From Dyella psychrodurans (GTDB lineage: Bacteria > Pseudomonadota > Gammaproteobacteria > Xanthomonadales > Rhodanobacteraceae): a stretch of DNA of 62,527 bases. The notes under the pieces are model-generated. The model saw nothing but the letters and a program-made list of their open reading frames with translations, was not told where the DNA came from and searched no databases. The DNA lies in assembly GCF_003363265.1 (NCBI RefSeq), contig NZ_QRBF01000011.1, positions 1 through 62,527 of the forward strand. The letters run 5' to 3'. The position numbers and the translations under genes are program-made. This document shows positions 27,468-36,575 of the stretch, in pieces. Numbering within the stretch: the first letter of the stretch is position 1; each line of letters opens with the position of its first letter.

Positions 27468-28634
27468 ATGCAGTTGAATGTCGAAACATTAGCGCTGATC
27501 AACGGCGGCCAGGCGGTGGCGCTTGCGCTGATGCTTTGGTTTGGCGCGCACGATGGCAGCCGCTATGCGCTCAACGGCCTGCGCCTGCGCGCGGGCGCGC
27601 TGGTGGTGGAAGCGTGCGGCGATTTCCTGCTGGCGAGCGATGTGCACGTGTCGCCGCTGGTCGTCCTGCTGTTCGGCAATGGATTCAATCTGGTGGCCCA
27701 GGCGCTGACGATCGTCGCGCTGCGCATGGTGTTGCGGCGTTCGCTGCTTTGGCGAACCTCGCTGACGCTGTGCGCGGTCGGCTGGCTCGGCGCGGCATGG
27801 CTTAGCGTGATACACCCGAATTATCCCGAGCGGGTGCTTTGGGGTTCGGTCATCCTGGTGTGCAACAACGCCTTGAACATTGCCGCGCTATGGGGCGGTT
27901 GCGGCAAGCGCGAGACGCGCGCGCAGTGCGTGCTGCTGTGGGCGTACGTGCTGGCGATCGCGCTGCTGGTGTGGCGCAACGTATCCATGTGGATGCTGCC
28001 TACGCCGCTGCAGAGCATCAGCGCACCCTCGTCCATCAACAGCCTCTATGTGTTGCTGATCGGCATCCAGCCGCTGCTGGCAAGCGTGGGCTTTCTGCTG
28101 CTCTACAACGAAATTCTGCAACGCGAGCTGTTCAAGCTCGCGCGCATCGATCCGCTCACCGGCGTCAACAACCGGCTCGGCTTGCTGGAGGCCTCGGAAA
28201 CGCTGCTTGCGCGCGCGCGCGCCAAGCACGAATCCATCGGCGTGCTGCTGATCGACGCGGACCACTTCAAGAGCATCAACGATCGCTTCGGCCACGACGA
28301 CGGCGATCGCGTGCTGCTGGAACTGGTGGCCAACATCCGCAGCATGCTGCGCGCCGGCGACATGGTGGGGCGCGTGGGCGGCGAGGAATTTCTGGTGTTC
28401 TCGCCGGCCGTGCAGACGTCCGATCTGCTGGCGCTGGCCGAGCGCATACGCGTCGCGATCGAACGCACTTCTTTCTCCATCGCCGGGGAAAGCTATGCGC
28501 TTACGGTGTCCATCGGCGCGGCGATCGCCCACGGCAACGAGCCGGACATGATGGGCGCAAGGCGCCGCGCGGACATGGCCCTTTACGACGCCAAGCGTGC
28601 GGGCCGCAACTGCGTCAGGATCGCCGCGTCTTAG
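27468..28634 (+). CDS. Membrane diguanylate cyclase with GGEEF and I-site
   Basis: The 388-residue inner-membrane enzyme has about seven hydrophobic segments in the first 215 residues, a 7TM-type sensor without recognised motif. A GGDEF domain follows: the linker FKLARIDPLTGVNNRLG, IDADHFKSINDRFGHDDGD and the active site GRVGGEEFLVF. RAGD sits five residues before GGEEF and matches the RxxD inhibitory site, so product inhibition by cyclic-di-GMP is expected. It converts two GTP to c-di-GMP. Its signal is unknown. Confidence 0.92.
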   Translation: MQLNVETLALINGGQAVALALMLWFGAHDGSRYALNGLRLRAGALVVEACGDFLLASDVHVSPLVVLLFGNGFNLVAQALTIVALRMVLRRSLLWRTSLTLCAVGWLGAAWLSVIHPNYPERVLWGSVILVCNNALNIAALWGGCGKRETRAQCVLLWAYVLAIALLVWRNVSMWMLPTPLQSISAPSSINSLYVLLIGIQPLLASVGFLLLYNEILQRELFKLARIDPLTGVNNRLGLLEASETLLARARAKHESIGVLLIDADHFKSINDRFGHDDGDRVLLELVANIRSMLRAGDMVGRVGGEEFLVFSPAVQTSDLLALAERIRVAIERTSFSIAGESYALTVSIGAAIAHGNEPDMMGARRRADMALYDAKRAGRNCVRIAAS

Positions 28635-28658
28635 CGCGTGCTCGCAACGGCTTGGCGG

Positions 28659-29087
28659 TCAGATCATTTCGGCCAAGGGATAAAGCTCTTTATTCTCGCG
28701 CTGCACGCGCGTATGCAAGGCCTTGAAGATGGTGTTGGCTTCGTCTTTGAAGCCGGCGGGACTGGCGGCTATTTTGGCGGGCAGATTCCAGCGCGATGCG
28801 AACGCCGCGAATGCCTCGGCGATCCCGCCCATCTCCTGCTGGAACAATTGGCCGACGTGCGCGACGAACGGGTCGTCCGCGCCAGCCAGCGCCGGGTAGA
28901 GCACGCGATCTTCCGCCGCCAGATGCAATTTGATGGTGGCGGTCATCAAGATCAGCTGCTTGCAGATCGCGTCTGCGTTCTCTTGCACACCCGACTGCAC
29001 AAATTCACGCAAAACCGTTACCGCGCCCATCAGGTCCACATGCTCTTGCTTGAATTTATCGATGTTCATGTCGGAGATCTCAGCCAT
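28659..29087 (-). CDS. Hemerythrin-like HHE domain protein
   Basis: The 142-residue cytoplasmic protein (start at 29087 chosen; 29069 also fits) has the diiron ligands of hemerythrin-like proteins: QEHVDLM, HLAAEDRVLYP and HTRVQRENKELYP, on a four-helix bundle. Members bind O2 or respond to NO and oxidative stress. Beside a diguanylate cyclase gene it might act as an oxygen or NO sensor or buffer, but the two genes are convergent and a functional link is only a suggestion. Confidence 0.85.
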   Translation of the reverse strand: MAEISDMNIDKFKQEHVDLMGAVTVLREFVQSGVQENADAICKQLILMTATIKLHLAAEDRVLYPALAGADDPFVAHVGQLFQQEMGGIAEAFAAFASRWNLPAKIAASPAGFKDEANTIFKALHTRVQRENKELYPLAEMI

Positions 29088-29456
29088 CCCGGGATGTTCC
29101 CGATACGGTGTTATCGGCGCCAACGTCCGGCCCTTGAACGGAGATACGCGAGGGCCGTCACAGATCATGCAACGCCTGCTCCCATACCTTGGAACAGAGA
29201 CAGCGGAGGTCAGATCACGCCGATCCGCGCCGCCGCTCGTTTAGGCGGCAGTCGGCTGGCGCAACCTTTTACGGCTCGCAGCGTTTCGTCATGTCGCGCA
29301 AACGCTTCGGTGCAAGGACTTTTTTCCGGCGGAAACAAGCCCACCGAAACTTCATGCCATTGCGCTGGCCTATCACTGTTTTCAGGCCAGCGAGCTACAC
29401 TCCATGGCAAGGACCGTTGCACTCCCCTGGAATTTTTTGACTAGGCGCAACCGACC
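29088..29456. other. Divergent promoter region, no gene seen
   Basis: This gap lies between the hemerythrin-like gene and the hydroxylase-like gene and should contain both promoters. I found no repeat, hairpin with T tail or convincing reading frame in it. Confidence 0.4.
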
Positions 29457-30140
29457 ATGAGCCTGTTGTACGACCTGTCGGCCAATGCTGTGCGTCGTAT
29501 TTACGATGCGCGCATCGATACGCCGCCGGTGCTGGATGCCGGCACTTATTTTCCCGACGCGGCGCGCTTCGTCGCGTCCTGGCGGCAGATTCGCGATGAG
29601 GCCCTGGCGTTGGCCGCGCACATGCAGACCATACCGCGCTTTCACGAGATCATGCCCGCGCAAGCGGAAATCTCGGCGAACGACGGCAAGGATTGGCGCT
29701 TGTGCGTGCTGAAGATCTACGGCACGGACGTCGAGAAGAACATGGCGCTATGCCCGACCCTGGGGCATATCGTGTCGTTGTCGCCGGATGTGCTGTCCGC
29801 ATCGCTTTCGTTTCTGGCGCCCCATAAGCACATCCCGCGTCATCGCGGGCCCTTTCGCGGCGTGCTTCGTTATCAATTGGGATTGTCTGTACCGCTTGAC
29901 GACGACGGCCGGCCTGCCGCCGTGCTGTCGTTGAACGATCATGAACATCGCATCGGCGACGGCCAGCATCTTTTGTGGGACGACACGTATCCGCACGAGG
30001 TATGGAACAACAGCAACCAGATGCGCGCGGCGTTGTTGCTCGACGTGCGCCGCAGGCATATGCCCGCGGACTTGCGCATGCTTTCGCGTGCCTTGATTGC
30101 ATCGGTAGGCATGGTCGCTCGCTGGCGCGGCGTGGAGTAA
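29457..30140 (+). CDS. Aspartyl/asparaginyl beta-hydroxylase-like Fe(II)/2OG dioxygenase
   Basis: The protein has 227 residues. The jelly-roll core carries the expected iron ligands, the first His in LAPHKHIPRHRGPFRGVLRY and a distal His in WDDTYPHEVWN, plus conserved arginines for 2-oxoglutarate (RGPFRG, RAALLLDVRR). Family members hydroxylate Asp/Asn side chains or lipids. In bacteria several act on lipid A or small substrates, so the substrate cannot be set from sequence. A short C-terminal helix may associate with the membrane. Confidence 0.88.
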   Translation: MSLLYDLSANAVRRIYDARIDTPPVLDAGTYFPDAARFVASWRQIRDEALALAAHMQTIPRFHEIMPAQAEISANDGKDWRLCVLKIYGTDVEKNMALCPTLGHIVSLSPDVLSASLSFLAPHKHIPRHRGPFRGVLRYQLGLSVPLDDDGRPAAVLSLNDHEHRIGDGQHLLWDDTYPHEVWNNSNQMRAALLLDVRRRHMPADLRMLSRALIASVGMVARWRGVE

Positions 30141-30389
30141 CTGCAGCTGTCTCGCGCCGGGTCGGAAACGGTCCAGGGCAGCCTTGCTGAACGGCGCACG
30201 CGATCAAGTGTCGCAGTGCTCAGGTTTTTGGCCGATCGGCCGATAAAATGCGTCGCCTGTCCGTTTTATGCGAACCGGGCGCTTTCGAACCTTTCAACCC
30301 TACTGCGGCGAACGTCGACCGCACAGGTATTGCTGTAGCGACAGACGGACTGACGCATGGTCCGACCCGGTCGCGGGAACAGGGTATTG

Positions 30390-32126
30390 ATGCAGCTTCA
30401 GCTACAGCTCAAGACAGGGGCCGCGCTATTGCTGGCCGTCGCCGCGGGCGTTTCCACCTACGTGTTCCTGGGCTACGCCGATGCCTACCGCCAGAGCGCG
30501 CAAAATCTTCAGACGCTCACGTCCTACGACCTGGTGCTGAAGGCAGGCAACGCCGTTTCCGCGGAGCGCGCTCCTTCCAACATCCTGCTCAGCCTCGATC
30601 CCGACGCCGGACAAGCCTATGTATCCATGCAGGCCGATGTCGCGGCGGCGCGGCAGCGTACCGATCTTGCGCTGAGCGACCTGCAAAACCTGGTGGCAAA
30701 ACAGCCGCACGATGGCCAGACCATGATCGAACTGGCGGCGGCACGGAAGTCGCTGGCGCAGGGGCGCGCCGACATCGATTGCCTCGCTCGACATGCGCCA
30801 TCGGATCGTTCGCCGCAGGATCTCCAGAACGCCATCGACGCGATGATCGACGCGCGCACCCGGCTGGACCCGGTGATTCAAAACTTCTATGGCGCCGCGC
30901 TACGCCATGCGCCGGATCAAGCCGGCATCATGCAAGGTGCGCTGATCCTCAGCGATCTGCGCGAGTTCGGCGGACGCATCGGTTCCATGCTGATCGTGCC
31001 GCTGTCGACGCCCGAGCCGATCAGTCCTGCGCGGCGCGCGGTCATCATCGACCTCAAGGGCCATATCGACCAATTGCATCGCCTGCTTCCCGGTCGCGTC
31101 GACCCGGCAAGCCAGGGCCGCGATGACATCGATGGCATGCGCGCGCGCCTGGAGCGCGGATTTTTCGGCCATATGCTGTCGCTGATCGACCAGCTTGTCG
31201 CGCATTCCGGTTCCGACTACGGATTGCGCGCGGCATCGTTCACGCGCCAGGTGCTGCCCGACCTCATGGATCTGGAGCGGCTGGAGGACCTGTTCATGCA
31301 TCGTGCCATCGCGCAGATCGCCCAGACGCACCGCGATGCGCGCAGGCAGATGCTGCTGACGGGAGCGTGCCTGCTGGCGTTGTTCTGCTTCCTGGTCGCG
31401 GCGTTGCGCGCGGCGGAAAGCCTCATCATTCGCCCGCTGCTGCTGGCGCGGCAGGAGATCATCAATCTTGCCAGCGGCCATCTCAGCCGCACGCCGCGCG
31501 CAGGACGAAGCGCCGAGGTGCGTGCGCTGCACGATGCGATCGACACTTTGCGCAGGCACCAGATCCTGACGACGCAGTTGGCGCTGGAGCGCGATCACTT
31601 GAGCGAAGCGCTGCGCGAACAGGCGTACACCGATGCCTTGACCGGATTGCTCAATCGCCGCGCGCTCGAGGAAGTCGTGGGCGATCTGTCTGCCGCGCCC
31701 GTCGTGCTTCGGGAGGATCGCGGTCTCATCTTGCTGGATGTGGATTACTTCAAACCCATCAACGACGAGCATGGACATGTGGTGGGCGACATCGTGCTGC
31801 GCGCGATGGCCGACCGGATCAAAGACGTCGTTCCGCCGCCGCACAGGGCGTTTCGCTACGGCGGCGAGGAATTCGCGGTACTGACCGCGGGCCTGTCCAT
31901 GAAAGCGTTGTGCGCGCTTGCCGAAAGCATCCGGCGTGCCATCGCCGGCCATGAAGTGCTTGTCCACAACGCACTGTCGCTGCCCGTTACGGCGAGCTTT
32001 GGCGTCGCCCGCGGCGAGGCCGGGCAGTCGACCTGGCTAAACCTTCTCAAAGCCGCTGATACCGCGTTGTATCAGGCGAAAGCCAAGGGTCGGAATCAGC
32101 TTATCGCCGCCGATTCGGTCTCATGA
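30390..32126 (+). CDS. Membrane diguanylate cyclase with long periplasmic sensor and HAMP-like linker
   Basis: From the ATG at 30390 (30357 is also possible) the protein has 578 residues. A first TM (LKTGAALLLAVAAGVSTYVF) is followed by a helical periplasmic domain of about 290 residues, like nitrate/TAR-type four-helix sensors. Then come a second TM (MLLTGACLLALFCFLVAALR), a HAMP-like region and a GGDEF domain (YTDALTGLLNRRALEE, DVDYFKPINDEHGHVVGD, FRYGGEEFAVL). Unlike the other cyclase in this window, it has no RxxD before GGEEF, so it should lack classical product inhibition. Confidence 0.9.
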   Translation: MQLQLQLKTGAALLLAVAAGVSTYVFLGYADAYRQSAQNLQTLTSYDLVLKAGNAVSAERAPSNILLSLDPDAGQAYVSMQADVAAARQRTDLALSDLQNLVAKQPHDGQTMIELAAARKSLAQGRADIDCLARHAPSDRSPQDLQNAIDAMIDARTRLDPVIQNFYGAALRHAPDQAGIMQGALILSDLREFGGRIGSMLIVPLSTPEPISPARRAVIIDLKGHIDQLHRLLPGRVDPASQGRDDIDGMRARLERGFFGHMLSLIDQLVAHSGSDYGLRAASFTRQVLPDLMDLERLEDLFMHRAIAQIAQTHRDARRQMLLTGACLLALFCFLVAALRAAESLIIRPLLLARQEIINLASGHLSRTPRAGRSAEVRALHDAIDTLRRHQILTTQLALERDHLSEALREQAYTDALTGLLNRRALEEVVGDLSAAPVVLREDRGLILLDVDYFKPINDEHGHVVGDIVLRAMADRIKDVVPPPHRAFRYGGEEFAVLTAGLSMKALCALAESIRRAIAGHEVLVHNALSLPVTASFGVARGEAGQSTWLNLLKAADTALYQAKAKGRNQLIAADSVS

Positions 32127-32544
32127 TTTTTTGCACTAGCGTTTAGACGCATAAATTGTAACGACGCGATGAAATTCCGGTCGCGTTGAACACGGCCGCT
32201 GTTGACGGAAATTTCTTTCCTTGGCGAAAAAAACCCGCTCATTCAGCTGGTTTTGTGATGTGTAAATCAGATGTAACACCTAAATTTTCAAAGGCACTGG
32301 ACGATGCCATCGCGCCGGTAGCACCATCGTGGACCCGGTATCAGGCCGGGATGCAGTGGGAGTTTAAGCAGTCAACGCGACCGCGGCCTCGAGGCTACGT
32401 CGGGCCCATACGGCGATCCGATGACTTTCCGTAACGTCATGTCCTTGCACCAGGGAGGTAGGAGTACGACGACTCGTAGTTCAGCTGGCAATTCCATCAC
32501 AGGGGGACTCGCTTTTTTCATCTAACCTTTTAGGGAGAAAAGAC
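32127..32544. other. Upstream region of the S53 peptidase gene
   Basis: The gap of about 420 bases holds no convincing gene. An open frame at 32186-32434 has no ribosome site or recognisable product. The promoter of the peptidase is expected here. A good ribosome site (AGGGAGAAAAG) precedes its GTG start. Confidence 0.4.
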
Positions 32545-34842
32545 GTGAAAACCGAGCATGTGATGATAGGCGTGTCGATTGCCGCAGCCGTCGCAGCGCT
32601 GCCTTCGATAGCCTTGGCTTCTTCATCCAATCCGGCGCTCGCCGGTCTCAACACGACCGAAGCGCCGCGTGTCACGCAAGCCGTCGATAACCGCACGGTA
32701 TCGGCGTTGAGCAATACTCACCTGTCGCTTCTCGACAATCTGAAGCCGACCGGCAGCGTGTCCGACTCCACGCCCATGAACCATATGTTGCTGGTTCTCC
32801 AACGCAGCTCATCGCGTCAGTCGGCGCTGGAAGCACTCATCGCCGCGCAGCACGATCCTGCGTCGTCCAAGTTCCATCAGTGGGTGACGCCCTCGGAGTT
32901 CGGCGAGACCTTTGGTGTAGCCGATGCGGATATCGCAGCGGTGACGTCGTGGCTGGTCTCGCAGGGCTTTACCGTGCACGGTGTGTACCCGAACAAGATG
33001 CAGATCGATTTCAGCGGCACGGCCGGCCAGGTGCGGCAAGCATTCCGCACGCAGGAAAGCCGCTACATGATCAACCACGCCAGCCATATCGCCAACAGCG
33101 GCGATATCAGCATTCCGGTGGCTTTGCGCAGCGTCGTGCTCGGCGTTGCCGGTCTCAACGACTTGCGTCCGCAACCGCAACACAAGCAACCGCAGGTGGC
33201 GCAGTTCAATGCGTCCACCGCGCGTTTCAAGATCCAGAAGTCGCCGTCCGACGCGGCCAAGCCAGCCAATCCGTATGCCGTTCCGTTCACCGGTGGCGTG
33301 CGCGGCTTTGTGCCGTACGACATGAATGTGATCTACAACACCTCGGCACTGTATAGCGCGGGCCTGACAGGCGCGGGCATCACCATTGCCGTGGTCGAAG
33401 ATCTTGGCATGGACAACTCGGACTGGCCGAACTTCGTCGCGCAGTTCAATCTGGGCAGTTACGGCGGCACGTTCACCCAATTCCAGCCGCAGTTGACGCC
33501 CTCCACCGGCAATTGCACCGATCCGGGCGGTGAAAACCCGTTTGGCGAAAGCATCGAAACCGTGCTGGATTCGGAGTGGTCCACGGCGATGGCGCCGGGT
33601 GCCAACATCTGGGTCGCGACATGCAACGATGCGGGCAGCACCAACTTCTTCGGTGGCGTGTTCACCGCGGCGGACAACCTGATCAACGGCACGTCGCGTC
33701 CGAACATCATCAGTGCCAGCTATGGCTACGGCGAAGGTTTCACCGATAGCGCCAGCAAGAGCGCGATCGACCTGATGTGGGCGCAAGCCGATGCCGAAGG
33801 CATCTCGGTGTTCGTATCCACCGGCGACTCCGGCTCCAACCCGAGCTTCAATGGTTCCATCATCAATGGCGTACCGGCCATCGACGCCAATTCGTTCGCC
33901 ACGTCGCCCAACGACACGGGCGTGGGCGGCTCGGATACGGCCGATATTCTCGACGGCACCACCAGCAAGTACTTCAGCAGCACGATGAACTCGGTGTATG
34001 GCACGGCGTTGTCGTATGTGCCGGAAATCACCTGGAACACATCCTGCGGCAACACGCGCGCGGCCAAGGACCTGGTCAATTTGTCGGCGCTCAAGTTCTG
34101 CAAGACCGCGCTGATCTACGACCCCAATGGCGAGTACACGACATCCGAAAGTGGCAGCGGCGGTCCGTCGTCGGTCGACATCAAGCCGTCGTGGCAGCGC
34201 ATCGTGCATGGTGCGGCCAAGGACCAGTCGCGCGATTTGCCCGACGTTTCGCTGTTCGGCGGTTCGTACGGCGGTTATTCGTGGGTGATCCTGTGCACGG
34301 GTTTCTATCCCTGCACGACCAACTTCACCTCGCCGGTGGAACTGGTGGCCGGCACCTCGCTGTCCTCGCCGATGTTCGCAGGTATCCAGGCATTGATCGA
34401 TCAAGGCCTGTCCAACCTGGGTTTGTCCGCGAACCAGGGCAACGCCGCGCCGACGCTGTATGAGCTGGCCAGGAACGAGTACGGCGGCGCCACCGGCGGC
34501 GCACCTTCGTCGCTTGCCGCATGCAACGCCGACAACGGCACGAAGGGCACCAGCAAGTGCGTGTTCCACAACATCACCGACGGCGGCAATTCCACGCAGT
34601 GCATCGATGTCGCGGCGTTCAGCGAAACCACGCCCGATTGCTACTACTACGGAACGATCAACAATTTGTTCGGCTTCTACGGCCCGACACAGGTTGGTCT
34701 GACGTCGTCCAGCACGACCACCTACAACAGCAAGACCGCTGCCTTCGCAGCGCAGGCCGGCTGGAGCTTCGCCAACGGGCTGGGTTCCGTGAACGCGAAC
34801 AACTTGTTCTCGGCTTGGAAGAAATTCGTCAACGCACCGTAA
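32545..34842 (+). CDS. Secreted S53 (sedolisin/kumamolisin-like) serine-carboxyl peptidase
   Basis: The 765-residue protein starts with GTG after AGGGAGAA. It has a signal peptide (MIGVSIAAAVAALPSIALAS) and a pro-domain to about residue 240 (FHQWVTPSEFGETFG). The catalytic domain shows the E-x3-D pair in ESIETVLD (Glu338, Asp342), the oxyanion Asp in STGDSGSNPS and the nucleophile in GTSLSSPMFAG. S53 peptidases are activated by self-cleavage at low pH and degrade proteins outside the cell. The peptides could enter by the POT carrier encoded at 19941. Confidence 0.94.
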   Translation: MKTEHVMIGVSIAAAVAALPSIALASSSNPALAGLNTTEAPRVTQAVDNRTVSALSNTHLSLLDNLKPTGSVSDSTPMNHMLLVLQRSSSRQSALEALIAAQHDPASSKFHQWVTPSEFGETFGVADADIAAVTSWLVSQGFTVHGVYPNKMQIDFSGTAGQVRQAFRTQESRYMINHASHIANSGDISIPVALRSVVLGVAGLNDLRPQPQHKQPQVAQFNASTARFKIQKSPSDAAKPANPYAVPFTGGVRGFVPYDMNVIYNTSALYSAGLTGAGITIAVVEDLGMDNSDWPNFVAQFNLGSYGGTFTQFQPQLTPSTGNCTDPGGENPFGESIETVLDSEWSTAMAPGANIWVATCNDAGSTNFFGGVFTAADNLINGTSRPNIISASYGYGEGFTDSASKSAIDLMWAQADAEGISVFVSTGDSGSNPSFNGSIINGVPAIDANSFATSPNDTGVGGSDTADILDGTTSKYFSSTMNSVYGTALSYVPEITWNTSCGNTRAAKDLVNLSALKFCKTALIYDPNGEYTTSESGSGGPSSVDIKPSWQRIVHGAAKDQSRDLPDVSLFGGSYGGYSWVILCTGFYPCTTNFTSPVELVAGTSLSSPMFAGIQALIDQGLSNLGLSANQGNAAPTLYELARNEYGGATGGAPSSLAACNADNGTKGTSKCVFHNITDGGNSTQCIDVAAFSETTPDCYYYGTINNLFGFYGPTQVGLTSSSTTTYNSKTAAFAAQAGWSFANGLGSVNANNLFSAWKKFVNAP

Positions 34843-34868
34843 TCTCAATCGTACGCAACGTCGATACG

Positions 34869-34906
34869 TTCCCCCTGGCGGTTTGTCCGCCAGGGGGAAT
34901 TTTTAT
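34869..34906 (+). terminator. Rho-independent terminator after the S53 peptidase gene
   Basis: A 13-bp perfect stem (TTCCCCCTGGCGG with its complement) around TTTGT is followed by five T residues. It lies 27 bases after the stop codon. Confidence 0.92.
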
Positions 34907-35003
34907 GCGCCGCGCATGAAACGGATATTACGTCGCAGGTAAAAGCATCCGGGCTCTTTCTGTCATAAGCTCTGTCCATCCCCTCCCGCCCCGCAACACC
35001 GAT

Positions 35004-36407
35004 ATGGACCAGCGACCGCTCCGTCGCAGCATTGCGCGCGTCACCACCGCCACCAGCTTCGGCTGGGCGATGGCGCAGCTGGACGTCACCATCGTCAACG
35101 TCGCGTTGCCGCGCATTGCCACCGACCTGCACGCCAGCGTGGCCGGCCTGCAGTGGGTGGTGGATGCCTATGCGTTGTCCTTTGCGGTGTTGTTGTTGAG
35201 CATGGGCTACCTGGGCGATCGCCTGGGATCGCGCAAGGTTTATCTCGGCGGCATGGCGCTGTTCGGCATCGCATCGATGCTGTGTGGATGCGCCACGGAC
35301 ATCGCGTGGCTGATCGCCGGCCGCGCACTGCAAGGTGTCGGCGCCGCGGCGATGCTGCCTTGCTCGCTCGCCTTGCTCAACCACGCGACGGCGCACGAAC
35401 ACACCACGCGTGCGCGCGCCATCGGATGGTGGACGGCGGTCGGCAGTATTTCGATTGCGGCGGGGCCGATCATCGGCGGCCTGCTGATGAGCGTGACGTC
35501 CTGGCGCAGCATTTTCTTCGTGAATGTGCCGGTATGCGTCGTCGGTGCGTGGTTTGCGCTGCTCGTTCCCGAAACCGAGCGCCACGTGCAGCACAAGCAT
35601 TTCGATCTGCGCGGGCAATGGCTGGCCATTCTTGCGATCACCGGATTGACCACGGCCGTGATCGAAGCGCATCCCCTGGGATGGACACATCCCGTCGTGC
35701 TGGCATGCGCGGCCACGGCGCTGCTGGCAGGACCGCTCTTCGTGTGGGTGGAGTCGCGCAGCCCCGCGCCGATGCTCCCGCTGCATTTTTTCAAGATGCC
35801 GGGATTCAGCGCCGCGGTGGTGTACGGCATGGTGATGAATCTCACCTATTACGGCATCGTGTTTCTGCTGAGCCTTTATCTGCAGCGTGTGCACGGATAC
35901 AGCGCATTGCGCACGGGTCTCGCCTATCTTCCCCTGACCGCCACGTTTTTCGGCGTGAATGTATTCAGCGGCTGGCTGGTGAGTCGCACGGGCGCGCGTT
36001 TGCCCATGCTGCTTGGCGCCTTGATCGATTGCGCAGGGTTTGCTTTGTTTCTGCTGCTGGGTGCGGACAGTCCCTACCTGCTGATGCTGCCCGCGTTCGC
36101 GTTGCTGCCCTGTGGCATGGGACTCGGCGTTCCGGCGATGACCACCACCGTATTGTCGTCCGTGGCGAAGCAAGCCTCGGGTACCGCGTCGGGTGTGCTC
36201 AATTCGGCGCGGCAGGCGGCGGGCGCCATCGGCGTGGCGGTGTTCGGCGCGCTGGTGGGCGACAGCGATAGCCATATCGTCGCCGGCTTGCATCTGTCGG
36301 CATTGATCTCGGTCGTATTGCTGTTATCGATAGCAATGCTGGCGTTGCGATATATCGCACCCGTTCTGATCGCCAGGCACGACAAATTCGATGCGGTGGA
36401 CTATTGA
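35004..36407 (+). CDS. DHA2-family (14-TM) MFS drug exporter
   Basis: The 467-residue inner-membrane protein has the DHA2 signatures: MAQLDVTIVNVALPRIATDL (motif D1), GDRLGSRKVYLGGMALFG (motif A), GRALQGVGAAAMLP (motif B) and GPIIGGLLM (motif C). About 14 TM segments follow. Such carriers export drugs, dyes or metabolites with proton antiport. No regulator gene is adjacent, so induction cannot be predicted. Confidence 0.9.
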   Translation: MDQRPLRRSIARVTTATSFGWAMAQLDVTIVNVALPRIATDLHASVAGLQWVVDAYALSFAVLLLSMGYLGDRLGSRKVYLGGMALFGIASMLCGCATDIAWLIAGRALQGVGAAAMLPCSLALLNHATAHEHTTRARAIGWWTAVGSISIAAGPIIGGLLMSVTSWRSIFFVNVPVCVVGAWFALLVPETERHVQHKHFDLRGQWLAILAITGLTTAVIEAHPLGWTHPVVLACAATALLAGPLFVWVESRSPAPMLPLHFFKMPGFSAAVVYGMVMNLTYYGIVFLLSLYLQRVHGYSALRTGLAYLPLTATFFGVNVFSGWLVSRTGARLPMLLGALIDCAGFALFLLLGADSPYLLMLPAFALLPCGMGLGVPAMTTTVLSSVAKQASGTASGVLNSARQAAGAIGVAVFGALVGDSDSHIVAGLHLSALISVVLLLSIAMLALRYIAPVLIARHDKFDAVDY

Positions 36408-36575
36408 ACGTGTTGGCTGACTGAAAACTTGTAACCGTTCGCAGTTTCTTCTTCGCGTTCACCGTTTCTTGACGAAAACGCATAGACATGTCGCGTGCCT
36501 GGCTACGCCGACGTCATAAAAGCAGCACACCCGATCTCTATCTTCGCGTCACCGAACATAGGAATGGGTGTCGAC

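Noticed and set aside
32186-32434. 82-codon frame upstream of the S53 gene
   Set aside because: No ribosome site, no family resemblance, and untypical composition; probably chance.
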